Part shown: positions 1 to 9,495 of the stretch, in pieces
Layout: each line of letters starts with the position of its first letter
Position numbering within the stretch: the first letter of the stretch is position 1
Assembly: GCF_003054445.1 (NCBI RefSeq)
Contig: NC_042510.1
Coordinates: forward strand, 434,001-498,000
Source: Pichia kudriavzevii
Lineage: Eukaryota; Ascomycota; Pichiomycetes; Pichiales; Pichiaceae
Length of the DNA stretch: 64,000 bases
Direction of reading: 5' to 3'
The notes under the pieces: generated by a model
What the model was told of the DNA's origin: nothing
The model's database searches: none
The model's input: only the letters and a program-made list of their open reading frames with translations
Program-made: the position numbers and the translations under genes

Positions 1-423
1 GAAAGTGGCCATGTTTTTCCTGTTGATGATGGCAAACAATGGGTCGCCAATAACTGCCGGACCAAGCATGAAGCCAACAAACCCAGTACACAATATTGCA
101 CCAATATAAACGGTGAATATATCTAGACCAAACAAGGTCTCAGTAGGATCGATTTCAATCTGTGAGAAATACGAGAAGGAGGCGCCCATTGCCAAAATTG
201 CTGCTGCAATGGACCCAATGCCTCCCAATCTTCTCTGTTGCTTTCTCATGGTTAGAAACTGTTCCCAGGACATCTTGCTTGCAATGTCGAGCTCGGATTT
301 GGTTGGTTCATAGCTCTTCTTTAGCGTTGATTGTAGCCTCTGTTGCAGAAAAGACCTTGTTTTCAAGAAACTGGTTGGTCTGAGTGTTCTGACACCAATG
401 GTTATATTTCTAGTTGCAAACAT
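1..423 (-). CDS. PAM17: Pam17, mitochondrial import motor subunit (C-terminus beyond window edge)
   Basis: Inner-membrane subunit of the presequence translocase-associated motor (TIM23/PAM), which drives preproteins into the matrix. The reverse strand reads 141 open codons from an ATG at 423-421 to the window edge, so the C-terminus is missing. Residues 1-35 are rich in Arg, Ser and Thr without acids, a typical matrix presequence. The family signature follows: MSWEQFLTMRKQQRR near residues 51-65, a hydrophobic helix (GSIAAAILAMGASFSYF), the conserved EIDPTETLFGLD loop, a second helix (TVYIGAILCTGFVGFMLGP) and IGDPLFAIINR. The two membrane segments and the loop match the Pam17 architecture. 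A six-base TTCTTG/TTCTCG repeat lies about 50 bp upstream of the ATG. The identification is secure; only completeness is unknown. Confidence 0.93.
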   Translation of the reverse strand, partial: MFATRNITIGVRTLRPTSFLKTRSFLQQRLQSTLKKSYEPTKSELDIASKMSWEQFLTMRKQQRRLGGIGSIAAAILAMGASFSYFSQIEIDPTETLFGLDIFTVYIGAILCTGFVGFMLGPAVIGDPLFAIINRKNMATF

Positions 424-1143
424 GTTGGAATAATGGTAGTAATGTTGATGCTGGCAGTGACAGTAGTGCTAGTTCTTGTTCTTGTTCTCGTTCTCGTTCT
501 CGTTCTCTTTTTTGTGCTGTAGCTGTTACTGTATTGGCTACTCTATATAATATGCTTGCAAAGGAAAGGAAATCTATGCAAACCACTCTCTCCTGCACAA
601 ACGCTAGTTCCTTTGTCAGGGTTGAATGTAGCCACTCTACGAATGCGATTCCTCTTCCCCTCTCTTTCGCGTTGAGCATATTCAAAATTGTGAGAGGTGG
701 CAAGGAAAACCATACGATTTTCGGGGTGCACGGATGCACAGTGGACGTAAGATCTGCTCTATTTAAGATACTAAAGAAAGTGGCAGCGGGAAGACCATCA
801 TGGAGGACAACGTACATGGACGATTCCCTGCTAGAAACAATGACATGCAAACCCGTGCAGTAGGTAGAAGCAGATTTGCTGAGACAGCCATGCCAAGTGG
901 AATTGTTGTTTAACTCTAGTAGATATTATTGTTATAGAAAAGATTTATATATAAGATCCATGGAGGGGGGAGGGAGGTAAGAGAAATACGAAAAAGAATG
1001 TGTAATGAATCTTAATGTAGACAAGTGGAAATGCAGCTAAAGGGGGTCAAAGGGAATGTGATAATGCAAGGTTAGGTTTAACAAGAATGGGTTGGCGGAC
1101 TCGTCAATGGAGAGTACAATGCCAAAGTTCTCCTTGAGGTTAT
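424..1143. other. Intergenic: PAM17 promoter side and GPD 3' side
   Basis: 720 bases without a supportable gene. Two overlapping frames of about 146-149 codons run through it on opposite strands, but both are low-complexity (Arg-Glu or Ser-Arg runs produced by the hexamer repeat) and resemble no family. The part next to 423 should hold the PAM17 promoter, and the part next to 1143 the GPD terminator. Confidence 0.6.
473..508. repeat. Hexanucleotide microsatellite (TTCTTG/TTCTCG)6
   Basis: Six 6-bp units, the first two TTCTTG, then TTCTCG, ending in a degenerate TTCTCT. It lies 50 bp upstream of the PAM17 start in the presumed 5' leader or core promoter. Length changes would alter promoter spacing without touching coding sequence. 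Confidence 0.8.
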
Positions 1144-2391
1144 TTAATCTTCCACAGGTTCAAGGCATTCTGGCAGCTTCTCAATTGGGAAGTTTTCGTA
1201 GATGATACGGTAGGTGGTGGTAAATAGTGGGAACTCATCTGTCCTGCCCATGTTGGAGAGGAACTCGTAAACTTCCCTAGTTGTGTGGATACCTTGACAG
1301 GATTGGCCATTCAACAACTTTTCTTCAGCCTCCGTTGCAGAGACAGAATGTTGTGCCATATATCTACCAACTCTAACGTTACGGCCGCCGGCACAGGTAG
1401 TGATTAGGTCGGCAACACCTGCAGATTCATGAGTAAAGGTTGCAGCATGACAGCCATCGAAAAAAGTCTTGGCAAATTGAATGGTTTCCACCAAACCTAT
1501 TCTCATGACTGCAGCCTTTGCATTATCACCCCAACCTAAACCTTCGACAAATCCAGCAGCCATAGCAACGACATTCTTGAGTGCACCGGCAATGGAAATA
1601 CCTGCAACATCACTAATAACACGAACATGGAAATAAGGTCTATGGAACAAACTCTTTAGAATTTGATGGTCAATATCCTTGCCTTTACCTCTGAAATCGT
1701 CCGGAATTGTATATGCAACAGTTGTTTCCGACCATTTACATTGTGCAACTTCAGGAGCTAAATTAGCACCTGATAAGGCACCACAATAAATACCCAACTC
1801 TTCAGTAATAACAGTGGAGAGCAACTTACATCCATTAGGATTGACATCCAAACCTTTCAAACAAGAAATTGCTCTAGCCTTTGGATTCACCTTACCCTTT
1901 AATTGGGATAAAATTCTTGGTAAAAATTGGTGAGGAATATTGAAGACAATCAAGTCTGAGCCTGCACAAGCCTCAACAATGTCTGGAACTGCAACAACGT
2001 TAACTGGCAACTTGATACCTGGCAAGTACTTGACGTTTTCGTGTTTGGTATTTATGATTTCAGTCAACTTTTCGCCTTCAATCAATTCTTCATAGACCCA
2101 CATATTAACATCTCTTTGAAATTGACGAGGTCTCTCAACGGTGTTTTCCGCTATAACCTTGGCAATTGTACACCCCCAGTTACCGGAACCAACAACCGTC
2201 ACCTTGAACGGATGTTCCGGATAGTCTTCTGGTTGTAATGATGTAGAATCTTTTCTGTTTGGCTTGATTGTGGACGCAATAGTAGATAATCTTTCAGCAG
2301 GGGACACCATTTTAATGTTTGATCTATTCAATGTCTTGATAGTATTTGAGAAACTCCTTGTAAAGTGTAAACTCTTTGAGATTAGAAACAT
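1144..2391 (-). CDS. GPD1: NAD-dependent glycerol-3-phosphate dehydrogenase
   Basis: Reduces dihydroxyacetone phosphate to sn-glycerol 3-phosphate with NADH, for glycerol production, redox balance and lipid backbone supply. The 415-residue frame starts at the ATG at 2391-2389. The NAD-binding motif VVGSGNWG is near residues 66-73, followed by the substrate and catalytic region (SCLKGLD, SGANLAPEVA, ISIAGALKNVVAMAAGF with the conserved Lys, and AGVADLITTCAGGRN). Before the dehydrogenase are about 27 residues (MFLISKSLHFTRSFSNTI...) with basic and hydroxylated residues and no acids, like a mitochondrial presequence. An in-frame second ATG at residue 28 (MVSPAERLSTIAS) gives a protein of normal length with a Gpd1-like start. 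Two start sites could therefore give mitochondrial and cytosolic or peroxisomal forms. The symbol is given for the family; it may serve as either GPD1 or GPD2. Confidence 0.95.
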   Translation of the reverse strand: MFLISKSLHFTRSFSNTIKTLNRSNIKMVSPAERLSTIASTIKPNRKDSTSLQPEDYPEHPFKVTVVGSGNWGCTIAKVIAENTVERPRQFQRDVNMWVYEELIEGEKLTEIINTKHENVKYLPGIKLPVNVVAVPDIVEACAGSDLIVFNIPHQFLPRILSQLKGKVNPKARAISCLKGLDVNPNGCKLLSTVITEELGIYCGALSGANLAPEVAQCKWSETTVAYTIPDDFRGKGKDIDHQILKSLFHRPYFHVRVISDVAGISIAGALKNVVAMAAGFVEGLGWGDNAKAAVMRIGLVETIQFAKTFFDGCHAATFTHESAGVADLITTCAGGRNVRVGRYMAQHSVSATEAEEKLLNGQSCQGIHTTREVYEFLSNMGRTDEFPLFTTTYRIIYENFPIEKLPECLEPVED

Positions 2392-3829
2392 AAAATAAAT
2401 TTAAAATAACCGATATCAAAATTCAAAGGGTTCAAAGTGGGAATTCCTTGATTTATATACACCTTTGCCAACCGCTTGTTACTTGATAAGGAAAAGATAG
2501 ATTTCTAAAGTGCAGGAAAAGAAACGCCACTACGTCATGAAACAAAAGAAATGAAACACTCTGCAAAAGGGAAAACCAATGACGCCTTCAAAACGTACTG
2601 ACTTTCCGCCTCCTTTTCTGCCTTTTTTTTTTTCTCCCTCAATTTGCCAATTCCCCTTTCCGCTAATTTTACATCACCTTTTTGTTTGTTTCCCTTTTCG
2701 GCCAAGTTTTCCATTTCTTTTTTCGGCTGGGCCCTTCTTTGGCGTCGACGTAATTTCTCGGCATGTGGCCAATGTATATTGACAGTAGATGAAGTAGACG
2801 TTCTTAGTAACTGTTAGGGTGAGATTGCCACCCCCCCTTCCTTCTTTTACTATCTGTAATACCATCACCATAGCAATAGTTTAACCATGTTGGAGCTGGA
2901 AATACAACGTCTATAGAGGGAAGTCATCATATTACGCCATTTTACGGACCAGGGACACCCTGTAGTGTGTTTCCTCTCTTGTAGAGGTAGGTTTTCAAAT
3001 GGACTCTGGCGTCGATTTCCAGCAAGTCATTCCCGTGGTTCACCATTTCTACTTTTTGCGCTACCTCTCTTGACACAGAAATGAATGATGACGTGTAAAT
3101 TACCCGTCCGAGACCTGGACTCCGGAGAAACTGTATTAATTACGCGCCAAACAAGACAGGTGTCGGATAAACGTGCATGTACAGACTGCGAGCCGAAAAG
3201 GGAAGGGGGGAAAACAGTGGAGTCCCATTGTTGTTCCGGAAATGGAAAACGGGAACTGGCGGAAAAGAAACGAAACAAAACAAAAGAAAAAGAGGAAAAA
3301 AAAAGAAAAAAAAAAGAAAAAGACACTGCACGTGATTGCTGGTGTGTGCTGCGTAACCGCGGCACTTTATTTCGTAAATGAAGAATGCGTAAGGACAAAT
3401 CTACAGCCTCTCCTTATGGCGAAGTGGCTCGTCACTGACAGGTGGTGATGATCACCATAGATTCGGTCTCTGTAATAATGGTGATGCCAATGACAATAGC
3501 AATAGTAACGACGATAGTATTGGTAATAATAGTGATAACCATCAAATGTCATCACTGGCACCACTGCCGTCTTGGCGGAAACACAAAGTTTCTTAATTTT
3601 CTAATAGAAAAGAGTATACAATAATATTTTTTTTTACTGGGTTACACCATCCCCCCCCCTTCATTTCTGTCAAGGAAATGGTATGCTCATGACACACACT
3701 CACTCACACTCACTGTGACTTTACCTTGACATCAACGGACCCTCTCTACAGTGATCCGAGAAGTCATTACCTTCTTACACTTCACCTGGTAGCTTGACGT
3801 CCATCGGCATATCCTTGCCAAATCACCTC
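2392..3829. promoter_or_regulatory. Long intergenic region: GPD promoter and ALB1 3' flank
   Basis: About 1.4 kb with no supportable gene. It has pyrimidine-rich stretches near the GPD start (2600-2720) and a purine-rich A/G tract at about 3285-3330. CCCCT or AGGGG pentamers, the core of stress-response elements, occur near 2653, 2837, 3200 and 3655. STREs are known to drive GPD1 in S. cerevisiae, but a pentamer is weak evidence. A G/C-homopolymer-rich segment lies near 3648-3660. Short frames over the purine tract encode Lys/Glu or Phe runs and are composition artefacts. Confidence 0.4.
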
Positions 3830-4261
3830 TTAGAATGACCCACCACCAAGGGTAGTTCCCTGGCCAACCGGCGTCATAATCGGAATACCCTGCACTCTGC
3901 TCCTCTCAACGACACTCCAGAGCGCCTTTCTGTAGACATTCTCCTTATCCTTCGCTTGCGCAATCTCTTCACCACTCATTTCAACGTCTACACGCTTCCC
4001 CTTTCCAACAGACCCTTCACGTCTAAGCTGCGCATATTTGAGGTTTCTCTCTAACTTCCTGGCCTTCTTGTTGGAGAGTACAGTGTTCACAACAACTCCC
4101 CCACTGGCGCTTAGGGGAACAAGTGCACTACTTCCTGTGGCCTGTGTCACACTCGTAACTGCCTGGCGTGCCCGTTGCGCACGCTTCTTGCTTGCCAGAT
4201 GGGACTTTCTTTGACGGGTAATATTCCCCTTGGGCTTGTTGATACTGTTTTTCGACGGCAT
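3830..4261 (-). CDS. ALB1: Alb1-like 60S ribosome biogenesis protein
   Basis: Small basic protein (143 residues) of the Alb1 family, the partner of Arx1 on pre-60S particles during nuclear export. The N-terminus MPSKNSINKPKGN is close to the start of S. cerevisiae Alb1 (MPSKNSINRPK). It is followed by a Lys/Arg-rich stretch (RKSHLASKKRAQRAR) and a helical basic segment (NKKARKLERNLKYAQLRRE) typical of the family. The start is the ATG at 4261-4259. An AAAATTTT element, an RRPE core common upstream of ribosome-assembly genes, lies 67 bp upstream (4328-4335). The C-terminal GQGTTLGGGSF tail is Gly-rich, as in fungal Alb1 proteins. The length fits the family. Confidence 0.85.
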   Translation of the reverse strand: MPSKNSINKPKGNITRQRKSHLASKKRAQRARQAVTSVTQATGSSALVPLSASGGVVVNTVLSNKKARKLERNLKYAQLRREGSVGKGKRVDVEMSGEEIAQAKDKENVYRKALWSVVERSRVQGIPIMTPVGQGTTLGGGSF

Positions 4262-5208
4262 TGTTGGTTAGTCGGCTGTGTGTGTAGTTGTTAGCAGAAG
4301 GGGAAAACTGTAGTGGTTTTTTAAATCAAAATTTTTTTTTTTTTTTTCAAATCTTCCTCTGATGCAAAAACGTAGAGACTCTGCAGAGTGCAAAAAAAAA
4401 ATCATAGAAAAACTCTTTATTTGTAAAGGAAAATAAGAGGGAGAACAAAGTATGAGAAAAATCATCTGGGGAGGGAAAACAAAAATTCGCCAATAACAAT
4501 CACGCTGCTGCATACGTAGCAGTCGTGGCGCGACACCTTTCCTGTTGTGCCATATTCATATTTGTTGTATGGGTAGCTAGTCTGTAGTTGGAGCTATTAA
4601 TGTTTCTTTTCCAAAGTTAGTCAGTTCATTTGAAAATACACTCTATAGTATGCAGTACCATACAGGAAGTACTGTTGGTTGTTTGTGAAACTGAAAAAAG
4701 TTTGACTCACAAATAGTCCTACAAATTAGAAATCTTGAATTTATTGTATGGTACCTATTATTTATTTCGAGTCAAAATTAATGTAGTTTTCATTTCAAGA
4801 TGTGAGTATTATACATTACCTTAAGGGAAAAGCGTCTTTAACTCTTTCAAAAATACGTTGCGTTCTCTATTATTCAGCTAATTGTAAAACTATTTTATAG
4901 ACAGCCTATATATTACCTTGGTTTCTTCCCTTGTTTCGTTCCCAATTATATCAACGCCGCATGGCATTTCAATGTAACGGAGGAACACTTCTGTGAACTA
5001 GCTAGCCAATAGACGTTCTCCCGTGGCCTGGGGCTTCCTAGAATCAGCAGTGTACCCTTCTGTAATGCATACACCCCCCATGGTATCCTTAGCCTTAGAA
5101 GAGGTTGACATCATGTGCAGGTGTAAGCAGAAATACCCCGGCTACAGTCTAGTAACACATCAATGTTCATTATATCATGTATATAAAAAGATCAATGAGC
5201 TCTAGATT
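4262..5208. other. Intergenic: ALB1 promoter and RPE1 3' flank
   Basis: About 950 bases. It contains an RRPE-like AAAATTTT followed by a long T run just upstream of ALB1 and a single TGACTCA (Gcn4-type heptamer) near 4704. No frame longer than about 80 codons has family resemblance, and I see no tRNA or snoRNA pattern. Confidence 0.5.
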
Positions 5209-5898
5209 CTAATCTTTCTTCAGATTCTTTTCAACTTCTTCTCTCAAATAAGAAATCATTGCACTAGGATCTTCAGCCTTGAACACCGATGTTCCAGCAA
5301 CAATAACATTGGCCCCTGCCTCGGCTGCAACTTCAACAGTACCTTTACCCAACCCTCCGTCGACTTGGATGTTGAGATCTGGAAACTTGGCCCTTAGGTC
5401 CCTAACCTTCTGCATCATATCTGGCATGAAACTTTGTCCACCAAAACCTGGCTCGACAGTCATAACCAAAGCCATATCTAGCATTGGCGCCAGCTCATAC
5501 AAGACAGAGACATCAGTGCCCGGTTTAACGGCGCATGCCGCCTTCATACCGTGCGCCTTTATGGACTTGACCAATCCAACAGGATCCTTGGTGGATTCGT
5601 AATGGAAGGTGTATTGATCACCTCCAGCTTTGGCAATCTCCGGTACCCACTGTTCAGGATTGGAGACCATCATATGGCAATCAAAGAAGTTCTTACCAGG
5701 CTGATCCTCCTTTCTTGGCACTGCTTTTCTCAAACATGATATAACCGGTGGCCCCATTGTAATGTTTGGCACAAAATGTCCATCCATGACGTCTAAATGG
5801 ACCCAGTCAGAGCCATTATCAAACATACGTTGACAGTCGCATCCAAGGTGTGCAAAGTCACCGGCTAACAAAGATGGCGCAATAATTGATTTCACCAT
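5209..5898 (-). CDS. RPE1: Ribulose-5-phosphate 3-epimerase
   Basis: Interconverts D-ribulose 5-phosphate and D-xylulose 5-phosphate in the non-oxidative pentose phosphate pathway, in the cytosol. The 229 residues form a complete TIM barrel: [14 protein letters not shown] at the start, [12 protein letters not shown] (metal-binding His and catalytic Asp), [10 protein letters not shown] with the second metal His, [14 protein letters not shown] (loop 6) and [11 protein letters not shown] with the second catalytic Asp. All metal and catalytic residues are present. The ATG at 5898-5896 gives the family's usual length. It is followed downstream on the same strand by ALB1, but with nearly 1 kb between them, so co-transcription is unlikely. 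Confidence 0.97.
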   Translation of the reverse strand: MVKSIIAPSLLAGDFAHLGCDCQRMFDNGSDWVHLDVMDGHFVPNITMGPPVISCLRKAVPRKEDQPGKNFFDCHMMVSNPEQWVPEIAKAGGDQYTFHYESTKDPVGLVKSIKAHGMKAACAVKPGTDVSVLYELAPMLDMALVMTVEPGFGGQSFMPDMMQKVRDLRAKFPDLNIQVDGGLGKGTVEVAAEAGANVIVAGTSVFKAEDPSAMISYLREEVEKNLKKD

Positions 5899-6295
5899 AG
5901 TCAGTGTCTAGAAATTGTCTATGTGTTGAACAGAAAAAATAAATAAAAGCTTGTTCAGATATTGTTAAAGTGTCAGGTTAAGATAAACTAAAATCGAATA
6001 GAGCCAATTCATAAGCTTTGATTAAATCGTTAAATAGAAAGGGAAGGAAAAAATTTAAAAAAAATCCAAACTTAGTGCGGGAATCAGAAACCCATGAACA
6101 CGCCCCTCTATATACCCCGGAGAATGCCATCTTCTTTTTCTACTATTTCTACCTTCGGCGATATGGAGGAGATATCTAGTTTTTCAAAGTATCCGTCAAC
6201 TTTACTATGAGATAAAGAATATTAGAGTTATAGAGTATTTAAATATGCCAATGTGAATAACTATTTAAAGAAAAAGATCCTTACTCAAGAATTGA
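5899..6295. promoter_or_regulatory. RPE1 promoter and CCP1 3' flank
   Basis: 397 bases between two same-strand genes. It is AT-rich with A runs near 6050-6065 (on the + strand). I see no gene or recognisable RNA. A sharper regulatory assignment is not supported. Confidence 0.4.
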
Positions 6296-7393
6296 TTATT
6301 GTTCATCTAGTCTCTTGAAAACCATTGGTTCAACATTGAATTTGATACCTCTTTCTAGCAATTTGCTAAAGGCTGCAGAGAAATCCTTCATGCATTTTTC
6401 CTCGTCCTTTGCATACTCTTCAACGTATTTCCTGAATTTGTCATCAAACTTTAGAGCCATATCTGCAGGTAACATCATTAAAGAGTGTGTTTTCTTATCT
6501 TCATACTGTCTTTTACCATCCCATTGCTTAATTTGCCAGTCTTCATTCAGTAGCAACTTGAAATATTCATTTGAAACAGTTGTAGGTGAAAAAGTCCAAG
6601 GACCTTCGTACCCGGAATTTTCACGGTGACATTTACCAAGAGCGTGACCGACACCAATCAAACAAACCATCTCCTTGTCGGTGAACCCTAGTCTATCTGC
6701 AAATACCGTTCTGATGTATTTACCAGTCTCCTGCGAGGCAGCCGGTAATCTCTCATAAGGAGGCGTAACATCGACTGGTAAATCCGTCCTACCAGGTCTC
6801 CATGGAACCTTTGGGCCCCCCAATTCCTGAATTGCAACCACTCCACCTAAAGTAAACAAGTCTCCATGCGAGATATCTGGGAACTGTACCTTGATTGATT
6901 GTAGATAGTCAATGCCCTTCTTCAAGCCCGCATTTTCAGGATCCCGTTGCTCCTTTTCAAATCTCATTGTTCCGGCATACGAACCACCTTTATGTTCAGA
7001 CTTGTCATTCTTATCATAAGAACCAGAATTATGCCATGCTAAACGAACAAGCAATGGTCCATAAGAGCCAAAATCCAAGTCATCTTCATCAATTAGTTTT
7101 TGTGCAATTGCATTGTAAACTTTTTGATAATACTCTTCATCATGTTTTACTGGAGATGCATCACGAACATTGGTAGTCACTGCAGATGCACCAAAACCAA
7201 ACAAAGCCTTTTGGATAATACTGCCCCCTTGGTTATTGTTGTTGTTGTTGTTGTTGTTGTGATAGGAATATGCCAATGCAGCAACAGTACCAACAGCAAC
7301 AGCAGAGGCTAGCAGGACTCTGCGATTGTAGCTTGGTCTGACTGTGTGTTTGGCAATATTCAGGGTAGAACGACTAAATGCAGTAGCAGACAT
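6296..7393 (-). CDS. CCP1: Mitochondrial cytochrome c peroxidase
   Basis: Haem peroxidase of the intermembrane space that reduces H2O2 with electrons from cytochrome c. The 365 residues start with a bipartite presequence: basic residues 1-25, then a hydrophobic sorting segment (VLLASAVAVGTVAALAYSY) and a run of nine Asn. The mature enzyme shows LVRLAWHNSG (distal Arg, Trp and His), the proximal helix with His250, the QWDGK tryptophan corresponding to Trp191, and MMLPADMAL with the Asp that hydrogen-bonds the proximal His. The proximal segment reads LIGVGHALGK where S. cerevisiae has LMGAHALGK, one residue more immediately before the haem-ligand His. This could shift helix F slightly. The Asn run is encoded by a GTT/AAC triplet repeat at about 7233-7260. 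The start is the ATG at 7393-7391. Confidence 0.95.
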   Translation of the reverse strand: MSATAFSRSTLNIAKHTVRPSYNRRVLLASAVAVGTVAALAYSYHNNNNNNNNNQGGSIIQKALFGFGASAVTTNVRDASPVKHDEEYYQKVYNAIAQKLIDEDDLDFGSYGPLLVRLAWHNSGSYDKNDKSEHKGGSYAGTMRFEKEQRDPENAGLKKGIDYLQSIKVQFPDISHGDLFTLGGVVAIQELGGPKVPWRPGRTDLPVDVTPPYERLPAASQETGKYIRTVFADRLGFTDKEMVCLIGVGHALGKCHRENSGYEGPWTFSPTTVSNEYFKLLLNEDWQIKQWDGKRQYEDKKTHSLMMLPADMALKFDDKFRKYVEEYAKDEEKCMKDFSAAFSKLLERGIKFNVEPMVFKRLDEQ

Positions 7394-8444
7394 TGTAACT
7401 ATTGACGTCTATGTTGTCCTGTACTCTTATAAGCTAGAAGCTACTCGTTATACAAATTGCTAAAGACAAAGGGCGGGAACGGTTCTGTTTTATAGCCAGC
7501 TAGGTCCGCCAACCAGAAGGTGGTGCTTTGTCAGGAAACGGCGGGGCTCGGCCCTTTTTTATGGGCGTGATTTGTCATGAGGAACACCAATTCTAGAAAT
7601 GTGGAGTACGGTTTTGGTGAATGGATGCCTGCCACTACAGTCTCGAACATCCTGGTAGTACAATTATGTGTCAGCTGTCAGTTCCAAGTCTCAACAGAAT
7701 GCTGTATATTGCATTGTTGGTCCACTTGAGGCAGGTTGACGGTGTCTTCGTTGAACATGGATACAGCAAAACGTGTTTGGGGAGAATGAATGTACAGCTT
7801 TCACAGACACTCGTAGTTCTCTCGTTAGAATTGGCGGGTTCTCAGTTGTAGAACCAGAGCAGAGTTGTTAGAGGAAGTTCTTCAGTTTTAGAGTTCTGCT
7901 GTGTTGAGGAGGGTTTGGTGGAACCCTTAGGCTAACACTGGGAGACAAGTACCTAATAATTACAAGGGGTAGCGGCAACGCCAGGGTTTTCCAAATTAGT
8001 TGTTCCCAATGGCCGACAGAGACCGAGACAAAATCTCCACAAGCACTAATACTGGATACAATCAATTAAATACTACTTTGGAAAATTTTACCAATGAGTT
8101 ATTTGAAGTGCACAGACATTCAAAAATAACAACTACAAAAATAAAATCGACTTTGCATAATCATAGGTAGCTCACTTTATTGTCCCGGAGCTGGTAATGA
8201 TTTGCTTGGGCCATTGGTTGACAAAATAAGAGTTGATACTTTTTTATTAACCAATAACCTGAATATTCTAACATAATAATAATGTTTTCATGTTCAGACC
8301 ATTAATAAATGAACATGGAAATGACCAAGAAAAGTATAACCCATAACAAAAGTAAAAAAAAGCAGAATTGTTAATTCTTATAAGATTAAAATATTAAAAC
8401 AGTATTGAATGTCTTGTCTATTGACAGTTTGAAATATTGATTCC
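7394..8444. other. Intergenic: CCP1 promoter and RPL9 3' flank
   Basis: About 1.05 kb without a supportable gene. The left half (to about 7600) should be the CCP1 promoter and includes TTCTAGAA near 7591, a two-unit heat-shock-type inverted repeat. Frames of 60-76 codons at 7621-8065 on either strand resemble no family and have no conserved motif. The right half is very AT-rich, as expected of 3' flanking DNA. Confidence 0.45.
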
Positions 8445-9020
8445 TTATAATTCTTCAACAACGTGACCTCTTTCGGAGACATAGATACCATCCAAGAACT
8501 TTCTGATATCCTTGTTTCTGACTCTACAGATTTGTTGGACATCTGCACAACATTGAGAGACATCTTCAACGGAGTTACCGGTGACGGTCAATTCATCCTT
8601 TTGGTTCTTGGATAATTCACAAGTGACACCTTCTGGAATTGGAACTTCTCTGACTCTCTTATCACCCAAGAAGTTTCTAATTTCAACAAACTTGGTACCG
8701 TTCTTTTCAATGATGTTGACATTGATTGGGAAGTGGGCGTAAACAAATCTCATCTTGTACTTGTAACCAACAGTAACACCCTTGATCAAGTTGGTAATCA
8801 AAGACTTGACAGTTCTTAAAGTAGCAACGTGCTTTCTGTCACCATTGTGGACGTAAAGCTTGATCAACTTGTTGTTGACTTTTTCAAAAGCAACATCAAC
8901 GTGCTTCAAGGACTTGGTTAATTCACCTCTTGGTCCAACAACCTTAACGACTCTGGACTTGATGGTAAGGGAAACACCTTCTGGGACATTGATGGATTCA
9001 GCAGATTGGACGTACTTCAT
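8445..9020 (-). CDS. RPL9: 60S ribosomal protein uL6 (L9)
   Basis: Structural protein of the large cytosolic ribosomal subunit. The 191 residues are full length for the eukaryotic uL6 family: start MKYVQSAESINVPEGV, first L6 domain with SRVVKVVGPRGELTKSLKH, then the second domain (VRVRNKDIRKFLDGIYVSERG-like C-terminus). Codon use is strongly biased to preferred yeast codons (GGT, AAG, TTG, GTC), as expected for a very highly expressed gene. There is no intron. It is divergent from MRPS28 across a shared 475-bp region. Confidence 0.98.
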   Translation of the reverse strand: MKYVQSAESINVPEGVSLTIKSRVVKVVGPRGELTKSLKHVDVAFEKVNNKLIKLYVHNGDRKHVATLRTVKSLITNLIKGVTVGYKYKMRFVYAHFPINVNIIEKNGTKFVEIRNFLGDKRVREVPIPEGVTCELSKNQKDELTVTGNSVEDVSQCCADVQQICRVRNKDIRKFLDGIYVSERGHVVEEL

Positions 9021-9495
9021 TGTTTGACGAGATGGACGATTACTACAGAGAGGAAAGAAGAGAAAAGAATAACCTCACACAAATTACATGATATTCTAAC
9101 AGTGTAGAATCAACGCCAAGGACTCATTCCATATTTAAAGCCTGAGACACTCAATGCGCATTTGCCTTGAAAAATTTCATTTGCCCGATTGGGAATGGCA
9201 AGCCAGTTTTTTTTTTTGCGTCGCTTCTTCTTTTGAGTTATTGTGTGGCCATTATCTGGGCCGGGTAAGAGCCTTTGGTAATTCTATTGGCTCTTTGGGC
9301 AGTAAAGAGATCGACGCGTCGTACCCTTGACACCACACAGAAAACGAGAAATGGCGAATTCCCGTTTTGGGCAGCTTTAAGTTTCATGAATTTGACAATC
9401 AACTAATAATGTGAGACTACAAGGTGTTGTTAGAGTACTAGATTTAAGTGGCAGTTAGTCTTACTTACGCCTCCCTTCCCCCCTCACATATACCG
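9021..9495. promoter_or_regulatory. Divergent promoter RPL9 / MRPS28
   Basis: 475 bases between two ribosomal protein genes on opposite strands. It contains a T run at about 9208-9218, GC-rich stretches unusual for the neighbourhood, and an ACGCGT inside GACGCGTC at 9313-9320. These may be factor sites of a ribosomal-protein promoter, but I recognise no certain Rap1, Tbf1 or Fhl1 site. Confidence 0.4.

Noticed and set aside
410-863. Two overlapping frames of about 147 codons on opposite strands
   Set aside because: Their content derives from the hexamer microsatellite (Arg-Glu or Ser-Arg runs). No family resemblance, and they overlap the PAM17 promoter.
3027-3564. Several frames of 60-120 codons with Lys/Glu, Phe or His/Tyr runs
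   Set aside because: They arise from purine/pyrimidine tracts and short repeats. No motif is conserved.
2653-3660. STRE pentamers as proof of stress control of GPD
   Set aside because: Four pentamers in 1.4 kb is near chance for a region with many C/G runs. Mentioned only as a weak hint.
7621-8065. Frames of 65-76 codons between CCP1 and RPL9
   Set aside because: No recognisable domain, no codon bias like neighbours, and no promoter context.
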